Notes: a model not told the origin generated them from the letters alone. DNA of 64,000 nucleotides from Methylopila sp. 73B (GCF_000526315.1 NZ_JAFV01000001.1:1364001-1428000), one strand, 5' to 3'. Shown: positions 43,910 to 53,219, counted from the first letter of the stretch. Numbers and translations: made by a program.

Positions 43910-44502
43910 GCCGCGACCTGCTGGGCGCGATCTCCGTCCACCCCGGCCGCCGCCTGACCGCGCGCCTCGCCGAGACACTCGCGGTCGTCGACGCCGCGAG
44001 CTTCGAGACCCAGCGGGTCCCCGGGCTGACGCTGACGCTCGAGGGCGTCCCCGGCGATCCGCACGCCGGCTTCACCCGCCGCGCCGGGCCGCGCGAGCCG
44101 TGGCATCCGCGGGGAGCCGAGATTCGCTCGGGCCGGCAGCTCTCCATCGTGTCCGTCGAGGAGCTTGCGGAGATTGCGAGCGCCATGGGGCATTCCGTCG
44201 TCGAGGCGGGCTGGATCGGCGCCGACCTCGTCATGGAAGGCCTGCCGAGCCTGTCGTTCCTGCCGGCGGGAACGCGGCTGTTCTTCGAGGGCGGGGCCTG
44301 CGTGGTGGTCGAGGCGCAGAACGCGCCGTGCCGCCACGCCGGGCGGGCCATCGCCGGCCACACGGGACGGCCGGGCGACGAGCTCAGCTTCCCGAAGATC
44401 GCCAAGCGCCTCAGGGGCGTGGTGGCGAGCGTCGAGCGCGTCGGCGAGGTCGCGGCCGGCTCGGATGTGGTCGTCCGCGTGCCCGAGCAGTGGATCTATT
44501 AG
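43906..44502 (+). CDS. MOSC-domain protein
   Basis: 198 residues. The MOSC (molybdenum cofactor sulfurase C-terminal) fold is indicated by the conserved Cys in [14 protein letters not shown], by [14 protein letters not shown] and by [23 protein letters not shown] proteins handle sulfur or molybdenum-cofactor-linked chemistry; a precise role is unknown. It overlaps tam by 4 bp and ends 124 bp before pgi. No signal peptide. Confidence 0.88.
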   Translation: MSRDLLGAISVHPGRRLTARLAETLAVVDAASFETQRVPGLTLTLEGVPGDPHAGFTRRAGPREPWHPRGAEIRSGRQLSIVSVEELAEIASAMGHSVVEAGWIGADLVMEGLPSLSFLPAGTRLFFEGGACVVVEAQNAPCRHAGRAIAGHTGRPGDELSFPKIAKRLRGVVASVERVGEVAAGSDVVVRVPEQWIY

Positions 44503-44626
44503 GACGAAAGCCGGCCCTGCGGCTCCCGCGCCCCAGGTCGACGATGTTCAAATCGCTCGCGACCCCTATGTTCCGCAAGGCGTGCGGGCCCGACGTTCCG
44601 CACGCGCGTTTCGGAGATTCGCCCGC

Positions 44627-46264
44627 ATGACCGATGTCGCCGTCCTGTTCGATCGCCTCGCCGAGCTTTGCCGCGAGACCGAGGGCCTGACGCTCCGAAA
44701 ACTCTTCGCCGACGACGCCGAGCGGTTCGCCCGCTACTCGGTGAAGCTCGACGATCTGCTCTTCGACTACTCGAAGACCCACATGACGCCCGAAACGCTC
44801 GAGCTTCTGCTCGCGCTTGCGCGAGCGGCCGACGTCGAGGGACGTCGCGACGCGATGTTCGCGGGCGAGAAGATCAACGTCACCGAGGACCGCGCGGTGC
44901 TGCACACGGCGCTTCGCGCGCCCGAGGGCGCCTCGATCCTGGTCGACGGCGTCGACGTGATGCCGGAGGTGCTGGCCGAGCGCCGCAAGGCCGCCGACTT
45001 CGCGGAGGCCGTCCGCGCCGGCGTGCTGGAAGGCGCGACCGGCGAGCGCTTCACCGACGTCGTCAACATCGGCATCGGCGGCTCCGACCTCGGCCCCGCC
45101 ATGGCCGCGCTCGCGCTCAGCCCCTACATGCAGCAGGGCCTGCGCGGGCACTTCGTGTCGAACGTCGACGGCTCGCACATCACCGACGTGCTCCGCCATC
45201 TCGACCCGACGAGCACGCTGATCCTCGTCGCCTCCAAGACCTTCACCACCATGGAAACCATGGCGAACGCGCATGAGGCGCGGCGCTGGCTCGTGGGCGC
45301 GCTGGGGGAAGCGGCGGTGGGAGCGCACTTCGCGGCGATCTCGACCAACGTCAGGGCGGTCGAGGCCTTCGGCATGAGCGCGGACCGCATGTTCCGCTTC
45401 TGGGACTGGGTCGGCGGGCGCTACTCGCTGTGGTCGGTGATCGGCCTGTCGCTGACCATTCTGATCGGCGGCAAGAACTTCGACGCCTTCCTGGCCGGCG
45501 GCCACGAGATCGACGAGCACTTCCGCACCGCGTCGCTCGAGCGGAACATCCCGGCGCTGATGGGGCTGATCGGTATCTGGCACCGCAACGTCTGCGGCTA
45601 CGACACCCATGCTGTGCTGCCCTACGACCAGCGGCTCGCGCGTTTCCCCGCCTACCTCCAGCAGCTCGACATGGAGTCGAACGGAAAGTCGGTGGCGCTC
45701 GACGGCGCGCCGGTCGCGACCAAGACCGGGCCGATCGTCTGGGGCGAGCCCGGCACCAACGGCCAGCACGCGTTTTACCAGCTGCTGCACCAGGGCACGA
45801 ACGTGGTCCCGGCGGACATCCTGCTCGGCGCCGTTCCGCACGAGCATGTGGCCGACCAGCACGCCATGCTGCTCGCGAACGGCTTGGCTCAGGGCGAGGC
45901 CTTCATGAAGGGCCGCACGACCGAGGAAGCGGCGGCGCAACTCGAAGCGTCCGGCCTCGACGCGGCGGAGGCGGCCCGGCTCGCCCCGCACAAGACCTTC
46001 CCCGGCGGCCGCCCGACCTCGACCATCGCCTACCGCACGCTGGACCCGCGCACGCTCGGCCGCCTGATCGCGCTCTACGAGCACAAGGTGTTCACGCAAG
46101 GGACGATCTGGGGGATCAACTCGTTCGACCAGTGGGGCGTGGAGCTCGGCAAGGAGCTCGCGAGCCGGCTGATCCCGGTGGTGAAGGGCGAGAGGGGAAC
46201 GGAGGAGCTCGACAGCTCCACCAAGGGGCTCGTCGAGCATCTGGCGAGGCTGCGGGAGGCCTAG
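44627..46264 (+). CDS. pgi: Glucose-6-phosphate isomerase
   Basis: 545 residues; interconverts glucose-6-phosphate and fructose-6-phosphate. Signatures visible are VVNIGIGGSDLGPAMA, SKTFTTMETMANA, the catalytic Glu in GEPGTNGQHAFYQLLHQG, His in CGYDTHAVLPYDQRL and Lys in the C-terminal EHKVFTQGTIWGINSFDQWGVELGK. ATG 44627 (MTDVAVLFDRL) was chosen from family length; the frame is open further upstream. It is of ordinary GPI length. Confidence 0.97.
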   Translation: MTDVAVLFDRLAELCRETEGLTLRKLFADDAERFARYSVKLDDLLFDYSKTHMTPETLELLLALARAADVEGRRDAMFAGEKINVTEDRAVLHTALRAPEGASILVDGVDVMPEVLAERRKAADFAEAVRAGVLEGATGERFTDVVNIGIGGSDLGPAMAALALSPYMQQGLRGHFVSNVDGSHITDVLRHLDPTSTLILVASKTFTTMETMANAHEARRWLVGALGEAAVGAHFAAISTNVRAVEAFGMSADRMFRFWDWVGGRYSLWSVIGLSLTILIGGKNFDAFLAGGHEIDEHFRTASLERNIPALMGLIGIWHRNVCGYDTHAVLPYDQRLARFPAYLQQLDMESNGKSVALDGAPVATKTGPIVWGEPGTNGQHAFYQLLHQGTNVVPADILLGAVPHEHVADQHAMLLANGLAQGEAFMKGRTTEEAAAQLEASGLDAAEAARLAPHKTFPGGRPTSTIAYRTLDPRTLGRLIALYEHKVFTQGTIWGINSFDQWGVELGKELASRLIPVVKGERGTEELDSSTKGLVEHLARLREA

Positions 46265-46311
46265 GCGGTATGCTCATCGCGCCTCACCCGCGGCGCCGCC
46301 CGCCGCCTGCC

Positions 46312-46361
46312 TTGACTTTTCCTCTTCGCACATGCGAATAGACGGCATCGCACACGATGCG
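46312..46361 (+). promoter_or_regulatory. Candidate promoter and inverted repeats upstream of the helicase gene
   Basis: TTGACT (46312-46317) with an AT-containing -10 region near 46336-46341 is a possible promoter, giving a leader of nearly 200 nt. Two inverted repeats follow: TTCGCA-CA-TGCGAA (46325-46338) and GCATCG-CACA-CGATGC (about 46345-46360). Long structured leaders are common for cold-induced RNA helicases. Tentative. Confidence 0.4.
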
Positions 46362-46538
46362 AGCCCTCGCGTCCAGGCCGCGTGAGTCGGGCCCCTCGCC
46401 CGAACCTGCCGGACGCCCACGAACCTCCTCGACAGCCCAGATCACGCGGGGCGCGTCTCAACGCACCCGCCGTCGCCGCGCGCGCCTTTTCGAGGCCTGA
46501 CGCGCAAGCGCACGGCTGCATTCGAAAGCTTTAGCACC

Positions 46539-48026
46539 TTGACCAAGTTCACCGATCTCGGCCTGTCGCAGCCCATTCTCCAGGCGCTCGCCGCCGACGG
46601 CTACGAGACCCCGACCCCGATCCAGGCGCAGGCGATCCCCGCTCTGCTCGCCGGCCGCGACCTGATGGGCATCGCCCAGACCGGAACCGGCAAGACCGCC
46701 GCCTTCGCGCTGCCGATCATCGAGAAGCTCGTCGCGAACCCGCGCATGGCCCCGCGCCGCGGCTGCCGCGCGCTGATCCTGTCGCCGACCCGCGAGCTCG
46801 CCAGCCAGATCGCGGACTCGTTCCGCTCCTATTCCAAGAACCTGAAGCTTTCGATCGCGGTCGTGTTCGGCGGCGTCGCCGCCGGCCCGCAGGTCCGCAA
46901 GCTCTCGAACGGCGTCGACATCCTCGTGGCGACGCCGGGCCGCCTGCTCGATCACATCGACGGCAAGATGCTGCGGCTGGACCAGGTCGAGTTCTTCGTG
47001 CTCGACGAAGCCGACCAGATGCTTGACCTCGGCTTCATCCACTCGATCCGCCGCATCCTGCCGATGCTGCCGCACCGCCGGCAGACGATGTTCTTCTCGG
47101 CCACCATGCCGAAGACCATCAAGGACCTCGCCGACGCCATGCTGACCGATCCGGCCATGGTCCAGGTGACGCCCGTCGCCAAGACCGCGGACCGCGTCGA
47201 GCAGAGCGTCGTGTTCGTGGAGCAGGCCGGCAAGAAGACCGTCCTGGTCGACGTGCTGCGCTCGCCCGACATTGGCCGCGCGCTGATCTTCACCCGCACC
47301 AAGCACGGCGCCGACAAAGTCGTGCGCCAGCTTGAGGAAGCCGGCATCGCCGCCGCGGCGATCCACGGCAACAAGAGCCAGGCGCAGCGCGAGCGCGCGC
47401 TCGGGTCGTTCAAGACCGGCCACATCAAGACCCTCGTCGCGACCGACATCGCCGCCCGCGGCATCGACGTCGACGGCGTCAGCCATGTGGTGAACTACGA
47501 CGTGCCGAACGTCGCGGAATCCTACGTCCACCGCATCGGCCGCACCGCCCGCGCCGGCGCCGCGGGTCTCGCCATCACCTTGGTCGCGAACGACGAGCGC
47601 GCCTATCTCCGCGACATCGAGCGCCTCATCAAGCAGTCGATCCCCTCGACCGACCGCCGCTCCGAAGCCGGCAAGGCCGAGCCGGAAGGTTCGGGCGCCG
47701 CGTCCAAGACGGGGCAGAACCGCGGCGGCGGCGGCGGCCGGCCGCAAGGCCAGGGTCGTCCGGCCGGCGGCGGCCAGCGCAACCAGCAGCCGCGCCGCGA
47801 CGGCGGCCGTCCCGGCGGCGAGAACGGCAACCGCACCGCTGAACCGCGCCGCCAGCACGCCGCCGCCCCGCAGGGCGCGCGGAACGACGGCGGCCGCAGC
47901 TCCGAAGCCGGTATCTCCGGCGTCGGCTTCCTGAAGGCGAACGGCGGCGGGGCCAAGCCCGGCGGTCGCCGCCCGCGTCGCGACGGTCGCCCGCAGGGCG
48001 ATCGCCGTCAGGCCGACCACGGCTGA
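46539..48026 (+). CDS. rhlE: DEAD-box RNA helicase (RhlE-like)
   Basis: 495 residues. The core has the Q motif (FTDLGLSQPILQAL...TPIQAQAIP), Walker A AQTGTGKT, PTRELASQI, LDEADQML, FSATMP, and motif VI HRIGRTARAG. The C-terminal tail of about 110 residues is basic and rich in Gly, Arg and Gln (RGGGGGRPQGQGRP), suited to RNA binding. It unwinds RNA in degradation, ribosome assembly or cold adaptation. The start is TTG 46539; ATG does not fit the alignment. A strong bidirectional terminator follows. Confidence 0.93.
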   Translation: MTKFTDLGLSQPILQALAADGYETPTPIQAQAIPALLAGRDLMGIAQTGTGKTAAFALPIIEKLVANPRMAPRRGCRALILSPTRELASQIADSFRSYSKNLKLSIAVVFGGVAAGPQVRKLSNGVDILVATPGRLLDHIDGKMLRLDQVEFFVLDEADQMLDLGFIHSIRRILPMLPHRRQTMFFSATMPKTIKDLADAMLTDPAMVQVTPVAKTADRVEQSVVFVEQAGKKTVLVDVLRSPDIGRALIFTRTKHGADKVVRQLEEAGIAAAAIHGNKSQAQRERALGSFKTGHIKTLVATDIAARGIDVDGVSHVVNYDVPNVAESYVHRIGRTARAGAAGLAITLVANDERAYLRDIERLIKQSIPSTDRRSEAGKAEPEGSGAASKTGQNRGGGGGRPQGQGRPAGGGQRNQQPRRDGGRPGGENGNRTAEPRRQHAAAPQGARNDGGRSSEAGISGVGFLKANGGGAKPGGRRPRRDGRPQGDRRQADHG

Positions 48027-48064
48027 CGACGCCGAACACGAAGCGCACGAGAGCTTCCCTTAAA

Positions 48065-48098
48065 GAAAGGGCGCTTCGGCTCCTCGAAGCGCCCTTTC
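48065..48098. terminator. Bidirectional terminator between helicase and esterase genes
   Basis: A perfect 14-bp stem (GAAAGGGCGCTTCG with its complement, 6-nt loop) with A-rich and T-rich bases on the two sides lies between the convergent helicase (stop 48026) and esterase (stop 48134) genes. It would terminate transcripts from both. Confidence 0.88.
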
Positions 48099-48133
48099 GC
48101 GCGTCTGGCGATCACCGATCCGCCCTCGTCGTC

Positions 48134-49072
48134 TCACTGCGTGGTGGTCGATTTCACGATGGCCACGCCGTCGGCCGCGCCGCAGGTCGTGTCGAGCTGG
48201 GGGCCGAGCCAGGCGAGCGCCGGACCCAGCTCGCGCCGCCACAACGGCCACTCGTGGCGGCCCGGAACGATCGTCAGCTTGCTGTCGACCCCCGCCCTCA
48301 GCAAAGCGAGGTGCAGTTCGGTCGAGCCCTGCACGATTCCGCCGGGGTCACGGTCGCCGGCGTTGATGTAGATCTTCGGCTTCTCGCGCAGCAGCGCGAG
48401 CCTGGGCGCCTTGGGAAACAGGTTGGCGGCGTTGAAGCGCGAGACCCTGAAGGGCGTTCCGAAGGCGCCGTCGTAGAAGGTGCGCGCGCGCTTCAGCCGC
48501 CCGGTCATCTGCGGCGCGATCGGCTGCGTCAGACTGCCGGACAGGCTGACGCCGAAGCCGAACCGGTGCGGCTTGTCGAATGCGAACAGCAGCGCGCCAT
48601 AGCCGCCCATCGACAGGCCGGCGGCCGCCCTGCCCCCGCGGCAGGCTGCGGTCGGCAGGCTCCTGTCGATGGTGTTGACGAGATCGCGCGTGATGGCGGT
48701 CTCCATCAGGCCTTCGCCCTGCGCGTCGGGATTGTCGACGTACCAGCTATTGCCGGCGTAGGGCATGACCACGACCGTTGGGGGCATGCGCCCCTCCGCG
48801 ATCGCCTTGTCCATCGTGGTCGCGAGCCCGCCGGCGTCGAGCCAGTCGGCCTCGCCCGGCCCGCCGCCGTGCAGCAGGTAGAGCACCGGCCAGCGCGTGC
48901 CGGGCGCGGGCTCCCCGGCGGGCTTGTAGAGGCTGTAGCGTAGCGGCTTGCCAAGCGCGGGACTGGGCGCCTTGAGGTCGCGCTCCACGACCCCGCCGGA
49001 GACGGCGGGCGTCGCGGCGCTCAGAACCAGAGCCGCGGCGGCGAGGCTGGCGGACAGGATGCGCGTGATCAA
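48134..49072 (-). CDS. Secreted alpha/beta-hydrolase esterase, paralogue 1
   Basis: 312 residues with a signal peptide (MITRILSASLAAAALVLSAATPAVSG). The serine nucleophile lies in AAGLSMGGYGAL, the oxyanion region in WPVLYLLHGGGPG, and the C-terminal Asp/His may be in AGDRDPGG and PGRHEWPLW. The family is the esterase-D/FrmB-type fold (PF00756). A close paralogue lies 141 bp upstream on the same strand (49214-50149), sharing VVERxxxAxSPALGxxxxYxLY, SWYVDNPD and ARLKRA-type segments. Substrate unknown. Confidence 0.88.
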   Translation of the reverse strand: MITRILSASLAAAALVLSAATPAVSGGVVERDLKAPSPALGKPLRYSLYKPAGEPAPGTRWPVLYLLHGGGPGEADWLDAGGLATTMDKAIAEGRMPPTVVVMPYAGNSWYVDNPDAQGEGLMETAITRDLVNTIDRSLPTAACRGGRAAAGLSMGGYGALLFAFDKPHRFGFGVSLSGSLTQPIAPQMTGRLKRARTFYDGAFGTPFRVSRFNAANLFPKAPRLALLREKPKIYINAGDRDPGGIVQGSTELHLALLRAGVDSKLTIVPGRHEWPLWRRELGPALAWLGPQLDTTCGAADGVAIVKSTTTQ

Positions 49073-49213
49073 CGAGCGCTCTCCGACGGGCGGACAACCG
49101 GGAGCGGCGCGGGCGGCGTCAGAGCGTCGTCGGAGCCGGCACGATGTTATTGCGCGCTTGATCCGAAAAGCACGCCCAAATGGTCGGCGCCCGCCTTGCG
49201 CTTTTGCATGCGT

Positions 49214-50149
49214 TCAAGGCGTCGGCCTGGTCCCGTCAGACGCTCCGCTCGAGGCCACGTCGTGGCCGCAGGTGGGGTCGAGCTTGGGCCCGAGCCACGT
49301 CAGGGACGTGGCGAACGCGCGCCGCCACGTCTCCCAATCATGCTGGCCCGGGCCGATCCGGAAGGTGCTGTCGACGCCCGCCCGCAGCAGCGCGACATGC
49401 AGCCGCGTCGTGTTCTGCAGCAGGCCGCCACGGTCGCGGTCGCCGATCGACAGGTAGACGTCCGGCTGCGGCGCGGCGCCCTTTTCGAACGTGCGGAGAC
49501 GCGTGAAGAGATTCCAGGCGTTGAACCGCTCGCGATCGAGCGGCCGCCCAAAGGCGCCGTCGTAGAAGGCGTCGGCGCGCTTCAGCCGCGCGACGTCGCT
49601 ACGGTCGATCGGCGGGCTGACCGCGCCGGCGAGGCTGATCGCCGCCGAAAACACCTCGGGCGCGTCGATCGCGAACAACAGCGCGCCATAGCCGCCCATC
49701 GAGAGGCCGCCGACCGCGCGTCCCTCGCGGCAGGCCGCGGTGGGGAACCGCTGGTCGACAGCGGCGACGAGGTCGCGGACGATCGCCGTCTTCATCAGGC
49801 CGTGGCCGCCGGGATCGGGGTTGTCGACATACCAGCTGTAAGGCGCGACCGGCGTCACCACGAGCGTCGGCGGAATCGCGCCCTCGGCGATCGCCCGGTC
49901 CATGGTCTCGGCCAGGCCGCCCTGGTCCAGCCAGTCCGACACGCTGGGGCGGCCTTCGAGGAGGTAGACCACAGGCCAGCGCTCGGCGCCGGAGGGGGCC
50001 GTCTCCGGCCGGTAGAGGTTGTATTCGATCTCGCGCCCGAGCGCCGGGCTCCAGGCCGACTGGTTGCGCTCGACGACGCCCTGGGCCTCCGCGCCTGCGG
50101 AGGCGAAGGCGAGAAGACAGGTCAGGGCGGCGGAGGTTCGTCGACGCAT
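49214..50149 (-). CDS. Secreted alpha/beta-hydrolase esterase, paralogue 2
   Basis: 311 residues with a signal peptide (MRRRTSAALTCLLAFASAGAEA). The nucleophile elbow GGLSMGGYGALLFA, VVYLLEGRPSVSDWLDQGG and IGDRDRGGLLQNTTRLHVALLRAG match its neighbour. The usual HGG oxyanion segment reads LEGRP here, so the His-Gly-Gly is not conserved. ATG 50149 was chosen because it starts the signal peptide; the frame is open to 50254. The two genes are a tandem duplication that has diverged well. Confidence 0.88.
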   Translation of the reverse strand: MRRRTSAALTCLLAFASAGAEAQGVVERNQSAWSPALGREIEYNLYRPETAPSGAERWPVVYLLEGRPSVSDWLDQGGLAETMDRAIAEGAIPPTLVVTPVAPYSWYVDNPDPGGHGLMKTAIVRDLVAAVDQRFPTAACREGRAVGGLSMGGYGALLFAIDAPEVFSAAISLAGAVSPPIDRSDVARLKRADAFYDGAFGRPLDRERFNAWNLFTRLRTFEKGAAPQPDVYLSIGDRDRGGLLQNTTRLHVALLRAGVDSTFRIGPGQHDWETWRRAFATSLTWLGPKLDPTCGHDVASSGASDGTRPTP

Positions 50150-50422
50150 CGGGGACCATTCAACGACAAGTGAGGCCGGAACATAGGGCCCGAAGCGCTC
50201 CGCGCTGTTCAGAATCTCGTGCGCCAGATTGCTCGGCGAGCATGAGGCCGGCACTGCGCCTCCGGTCTGACACCGTCGCTCGAGGTACCGCGGGAGGGAT
50301 CAAGGACGCATCCGACGGCTGCGTACGACGATTTCAGGCGGGGCGCCGGCCTAGGCTTCCGCGCCATCGTGCCGTGCGCTCACCATGCAGCGGCGCCTGC
50401 GAAAACCCTTTGAGGGAGCCGC

Positions 50423-51409
50423 ATGAGGCAGGTGTCCACCACGATCGGTCATGCTCCCGTCTCGGCGATCGGCTTCGGCTGCGCCTCGATCGGCTCGTGG
50501 GTCACCGCCGACGAGGGGCTGCGCGCGCTCGAGCGGGCCTTCGACGCCGGCGTGACCTGGTTCGACGTCGCGCCGAGCTACGGCGACGGCGCGGCGGAAA
50601 CCATCCTCGGCCGCTTCCTGGCCGGACGCGCCGGCGCCGTCAACGTCTGCACGAAGGTCGGGATCGTCGCGGTGTCGACCGGTTGGAAAGCGGCGCTGCG
50701 ACCCCACGCCCGCCGCCTCGTCCGGCGATTTCCCGCGCTCCGCCGTTATGCCCGAGGCGTGCGGACGATCGAGACCACGCCGCTCACGACCGCCGGGGTC
50801 GCGGCGAGCGTCGACGAGAGCCTCCGCCGGCTGGGCGTGGAGCGGATCGACCTGCTGATGATCCACGACCCCCTGCCGCGCGACGTGCTCGACGGCGCAG
50901 TGGAGGAGGCGCTGACGATGGCGATCGAGGCCGGCAAGGTCGGGGCGGTCGGCGTGGCGGGGGATCTCGAGGCGGTCGCGGCCGGCGCCGAACGACCGCG
51001 TCTGTTCGCGGCCCTCCAGACCGAGAACAACCCGTTCGAATCTCGCCTGCAGGACCGCCGCCTTGCGGATTGGCGATCCGCCGGCCGCCTGACGATCGCG
51101 CACGGAGCGCTGAACGTGTTCGGCGCCTTGCCGCGTCTGCGGACTTTGCTCGCGGAGGATCCGGCGACGCGACGTCGCCTCGCCGACGCGGGCTATGACC
51201 CGGCGGCCCCTACGACGCCGGCCGAGATGCTGACCGACTACGCGTTGGCGACCAACGCCTCGGGCCTGTGCCTGTTCTCGGCCATCAAGCCGCGGCACCT
51301 CAGCGCCCTGGTCGCGCGGGCCGACGCGGCGCGGGACCCCGCCGAGATGCTCGATCTCGGCGCGGCGCTCGCGGAACGCTGGCGCAGCCGAACCGCGATC
51401 AAGACATGA
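50423..51409 (+). CDS. Aldo/keto reductase
   Basis: 328-residue NADPH-dependent reductase fold. Asp and Tyr of the catalytic tetrad appear in FDVAPSYGDGAAETILG, Lys in CTKVGIV and His in DLLMIHDP, so the active site is intact. The tail is of the shorter type with ALATNASGLCLFSAIKPRHL. Related to the family that includes plant-type D-threo-aldose dehydrogenases and similar aldehyde reductases. GAGGGAG precedes ATG 50423. Substrate unknown. It ends six bases before the tRNA gene on the opposite strand. Confidence 0.9.
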   Translation: MRQVSTTIGHAPVSAIGFGCASIGSWVTADEGLRALERAFDAGVTWFDVAPSYGDGAAETILGRFLAGRAGAVNVCTKVGIVAVSTGWKAALRPHARRLVRRFPALRRYARGVRTIETTPLTTAGVAASVDESLRRLGVERIDLLMIHDPLPRDVLDGAVEEALTMAIEAGKVGAVGVAGDLEAVAAGAERPRLFAALQTENNPFESRLQDRRLADWRSAGRLTIAHGALNVFGALPRLRTLLAEDPATRRRLADAGYDPAAPTTPAEMLTDYALATNASGLCLFSAIKPRHLSALVARADAARDPAEMLDLGAALAERWRSRTAIKT

Positions 51410-51414
51410 ATCGA

Positions 51415-51499
51415 TGGTGCGGACGGCGGGGCTCGAACCCGCACGCCTTGCGGCGCAAGATTTTAAGTCTCGTGCGTCTACCGGTTTCGCCACGTCCGC
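51415..51499 (-). tRNA. tRNA-Leu (anticodon UAA)
   Basis: 85 nt including an encoded CCA. Acceptor GCGGACG pairs with CGTCCGC before discriminator A. The anticodon arm CGAGA-CTTAAAA-TCTTG carries TAA. A long variable arm and the GGTTCGAGCC T arm complete a class II leucine tRNA that reads UUA/UUG. It lies just downstream of the aldo/keto reductase gene, on the opposite strand. Confidence 0.95.
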
Positions 51500-51522
51500 C
51501 CGAGCGGCGAGGTATGGACACG

Positions 51523-51554
51523 AAAAAGGCGCGCCGCAACTGCGACGCGCCTTC
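51523..51554 (-). terminator. Terminator of the 71-residue protein gene
   Basis: On the minus strand an 8-bp stem AAGGCGCG...CGCGCCTT, loop 12 nt, is followed by TTTTTC. It lies 24 bp after the stop at 51578 and fits a rho-independent terminator for that small gene, upstream of tRNA-Leu. Confidence 0.85.
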
Positions 51555-51577
51555 GAGCAATCGATAACGAGGTAGGC

Positions 51578-51793
51578 TTACGAGCCGAACGGACGACGGA
51601 CTTGGGTCGCCGCGTCGGAGATGCCGAGACGGTCGAGGTCGGCGGCGTTCGGAGTCCGGTGCGACTCGACCGCCGATGCGACGCGGCCGGCGGCGAACAC
51701 GAGACCGATGGTCTCCATCACCTCACGAGCCATGTTGCGGATGCGAAGCGCCGGCAGAGGGCGGCCCATCGCGACGGAAAGATTGCGAGCCAC
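51578..51793 (-). CDS. Small conserved-type protein, DUF1127-like C-terminus
   Basis: 71 residues starting at GTG 51793, with GGAG 7 bp upstream. The middle has a hydrophobic helix (VMETIGLVFAAGRVASAV), and the end SHRTPNAADLDRLGISDAATQVRRPFG has the D-L-x-R-L/D-I-G-I flavour of DUF1127 proteins, which in Rhizobiales take part in phosphate/carbon and RNA physiology. Real expression is supported by its own good terminator. The assignment to DUF1127 is a resemblance only. Confidence 0.7.
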   Translation of the reverse strand: MARNLSVAMGRPLPALRIRNMAREVMETIGLVFAAGRVASAVESHRTPNAADLDRLGISDAATQVRRPFGS

Positions 51794-51944
51794 GTTCGAT
51801 CTCCAAAGTTCCTGGAACCCGTTGGTTCCTGGCGCTCAAGATAAGCCCGATGCCGCATCGCACAATGCGCGTTGTCCTCGACGGAGGCATGCTACTTTCG
51901 CATAACTCCCTTGGCCCGCTTTCACACAATCGCAACAGTCCGAC

Positions 51945-52466
51945 TCACCCGGCGGCCCCCTCGCGGATCGGCGGCTGGAAGGCGAGCCCCATGTCCCAGG
52001 GGAAATAGATCCAGGTGTCCTGGCTGACCTCGGTGACGAAGGTGTCGACCAGCGGCCGTCCCTGCGGCTTGGCGTAGACGGTGGCGAAGTGCGCCTCGGG
52101 CAGCATGGCGCGCACGCAGCGCGCGGTGCCGCCGGTGTCGACCAGGTCGTCGACGATCAGCACGCCCTGCCCCTGCCCGCCGCCGAGCGCCGCCACCGAC
52201 GCCGCGACCTCCTTCAGCACGGTCATCGCGCCTTGCGTGTCGTAGTCGTGGTAGCTCGCGACGCAGACTGTCTCGATCACCCGGATGTCGAGCTCGCGCG
52301 CCACGATCGCCGCCGGCACCAGCCCGCCGCGGGTGACGCTGACGATCGCCTTGAAGCCGCCGACCGCCTCCGCGTCCGCCGTCAGGCGCCAGGCGAGCGC
52401 GCGGGCGTCGCGGTGAAACTGCTCCCAGGAGACGGGATAGATCTTCTCGGGGCCCGGAGCCGCCAT
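51945..52466 (-). CDS. gpt: Xanthine-guanine phosphoribosyltransferase
   Basis: 173 residues; converts xanthine or guanine with PRPP to the nucleotide. The N-terminus [50 protein letters not shown] and the PRPP site [40 protein letters not shown], followed by WIYFPWDMG, are the Gpt signature. It starts 22 bp after the molybdopterin-binding-like gene on the same strand, an order seen in related genomes. Confidence 0.95.
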   Translation of the reverse strand: MAAPGPEKIYPVSWEQFHRDARALAWRLTADAEAVGGFKAIVSVTRGGLVPAAIVARELDIRVIETVCVASYHDYDTQGAMTVLKEVAASVAALGGGQGQGVLIVDDLVDTGGTARCVRAMLPEAHFATVYAKPQGRPLVDTFVTEVSQDTWIYFPWDMGLAFQPPIREGAAG

Positions 52467-52487
52467 GGGGGTCGTCCTATCGAGACG

Positions 52488-53219
52488 TCAGCGCAAGCCG
52501 GTCAGCATCGCCTCGACCGCGACCTTCGCCGCGGCGAGCGCCTCGGGGTCGCGCGAGCGGATCACGATGTTGGTGTTGAAGCCGCCCTCGTCCATAAAGG
52601 GATAGCTGCCAATCGCGACGCCGGGATGGGCCTTCTGCACGGCGCCGAGCGGCGTCGCGATGTCGCCCTCCCTGGCGTCGGCGCGCAGGCTTTCGCTCAG
52701 CACCTTCACGCCCGCCGCGAGCGTCGGCCCGACCTCGTCGAGCATGGCCTGCATGATCGAGGGGACGCCGGCGAAGACGAAGACATTCTCGAGCCGAAAG
52801 CCCGGCGCCTTCGAGACCTTGTTGGCGATGAGGTCCGCGCCGAAGGGAATGCGGGCCATGCGCAGCCGCCCCTCGTTGAGGTCCGCCGCATTGGGGAAGC
52901 GTTCGCGGAGCATCGCGACGGCGCGGGGGTCGTGGTCGATGCCGACGCCGAAGGCTTTCGCCACCGAGTCGGCGGTGATGTCGTCGTGCGTCGGTCCGAT
53001 GCCGCCGGTCGTGAACAGGTAGGTGTTGCGGGCGCGGAGCGCGTTGATCGCCTCCACGATCGCCGCCTCGTCGTCCGCCACGACGCGCACCTCCTGCAGG
53101 TCGATCCCGATGTTGGTGAGGTACTGCGCGATGTAGCCGCTGTTGCTGTCCCGCGTGCGTCCCGAGAGCACCTCGTCGCCGATCACGAGGACGGCGGCGG
53201 TGGCGGGCGTGTTCGACAT
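52488..53219 (-). CDS. CinA/MoaB-like molybdopterin-binding-domain protein
   Basis: 243 residues. The MoCF_biosynth fold is shown by AAVLVIGDEVLSGRTRDSNSGYIAQYLTNIGIDL and FTTGGIGPTHDDITADSVAKAFG, the segment shared by CinA N-terminal domains and MoaB/MogA. Unlike full CinA it lacks the C-terminal amidase domain. Such stand-alone CinA-N proteins are of uncertain function. ATG 53219 was chosen by family start. Cotranscribed with gpt. Confidence 0.9.
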   Translation of the reverse strand: MSNTPATAAVLVIGDEVLSGRTRDSNSGYIAQYLTNIGIDLQEVRVVADDEAAIVEAINALRARNTYLFTTGGIGPTHDDITADSVAKAFGVGIDHDPRAVAMLRERFPNAADLNEGRLRMARIPFGADLIANKVSKAPGFRLENVFVFAGVPSIMQAMLDEVGPTLAAGVKVLSESLRADAREGDIATPLGAVQKAHPGVAIGSYPFMDEGGFNTNIVIRSRDPEALAAAKVAVEAMLTGLR

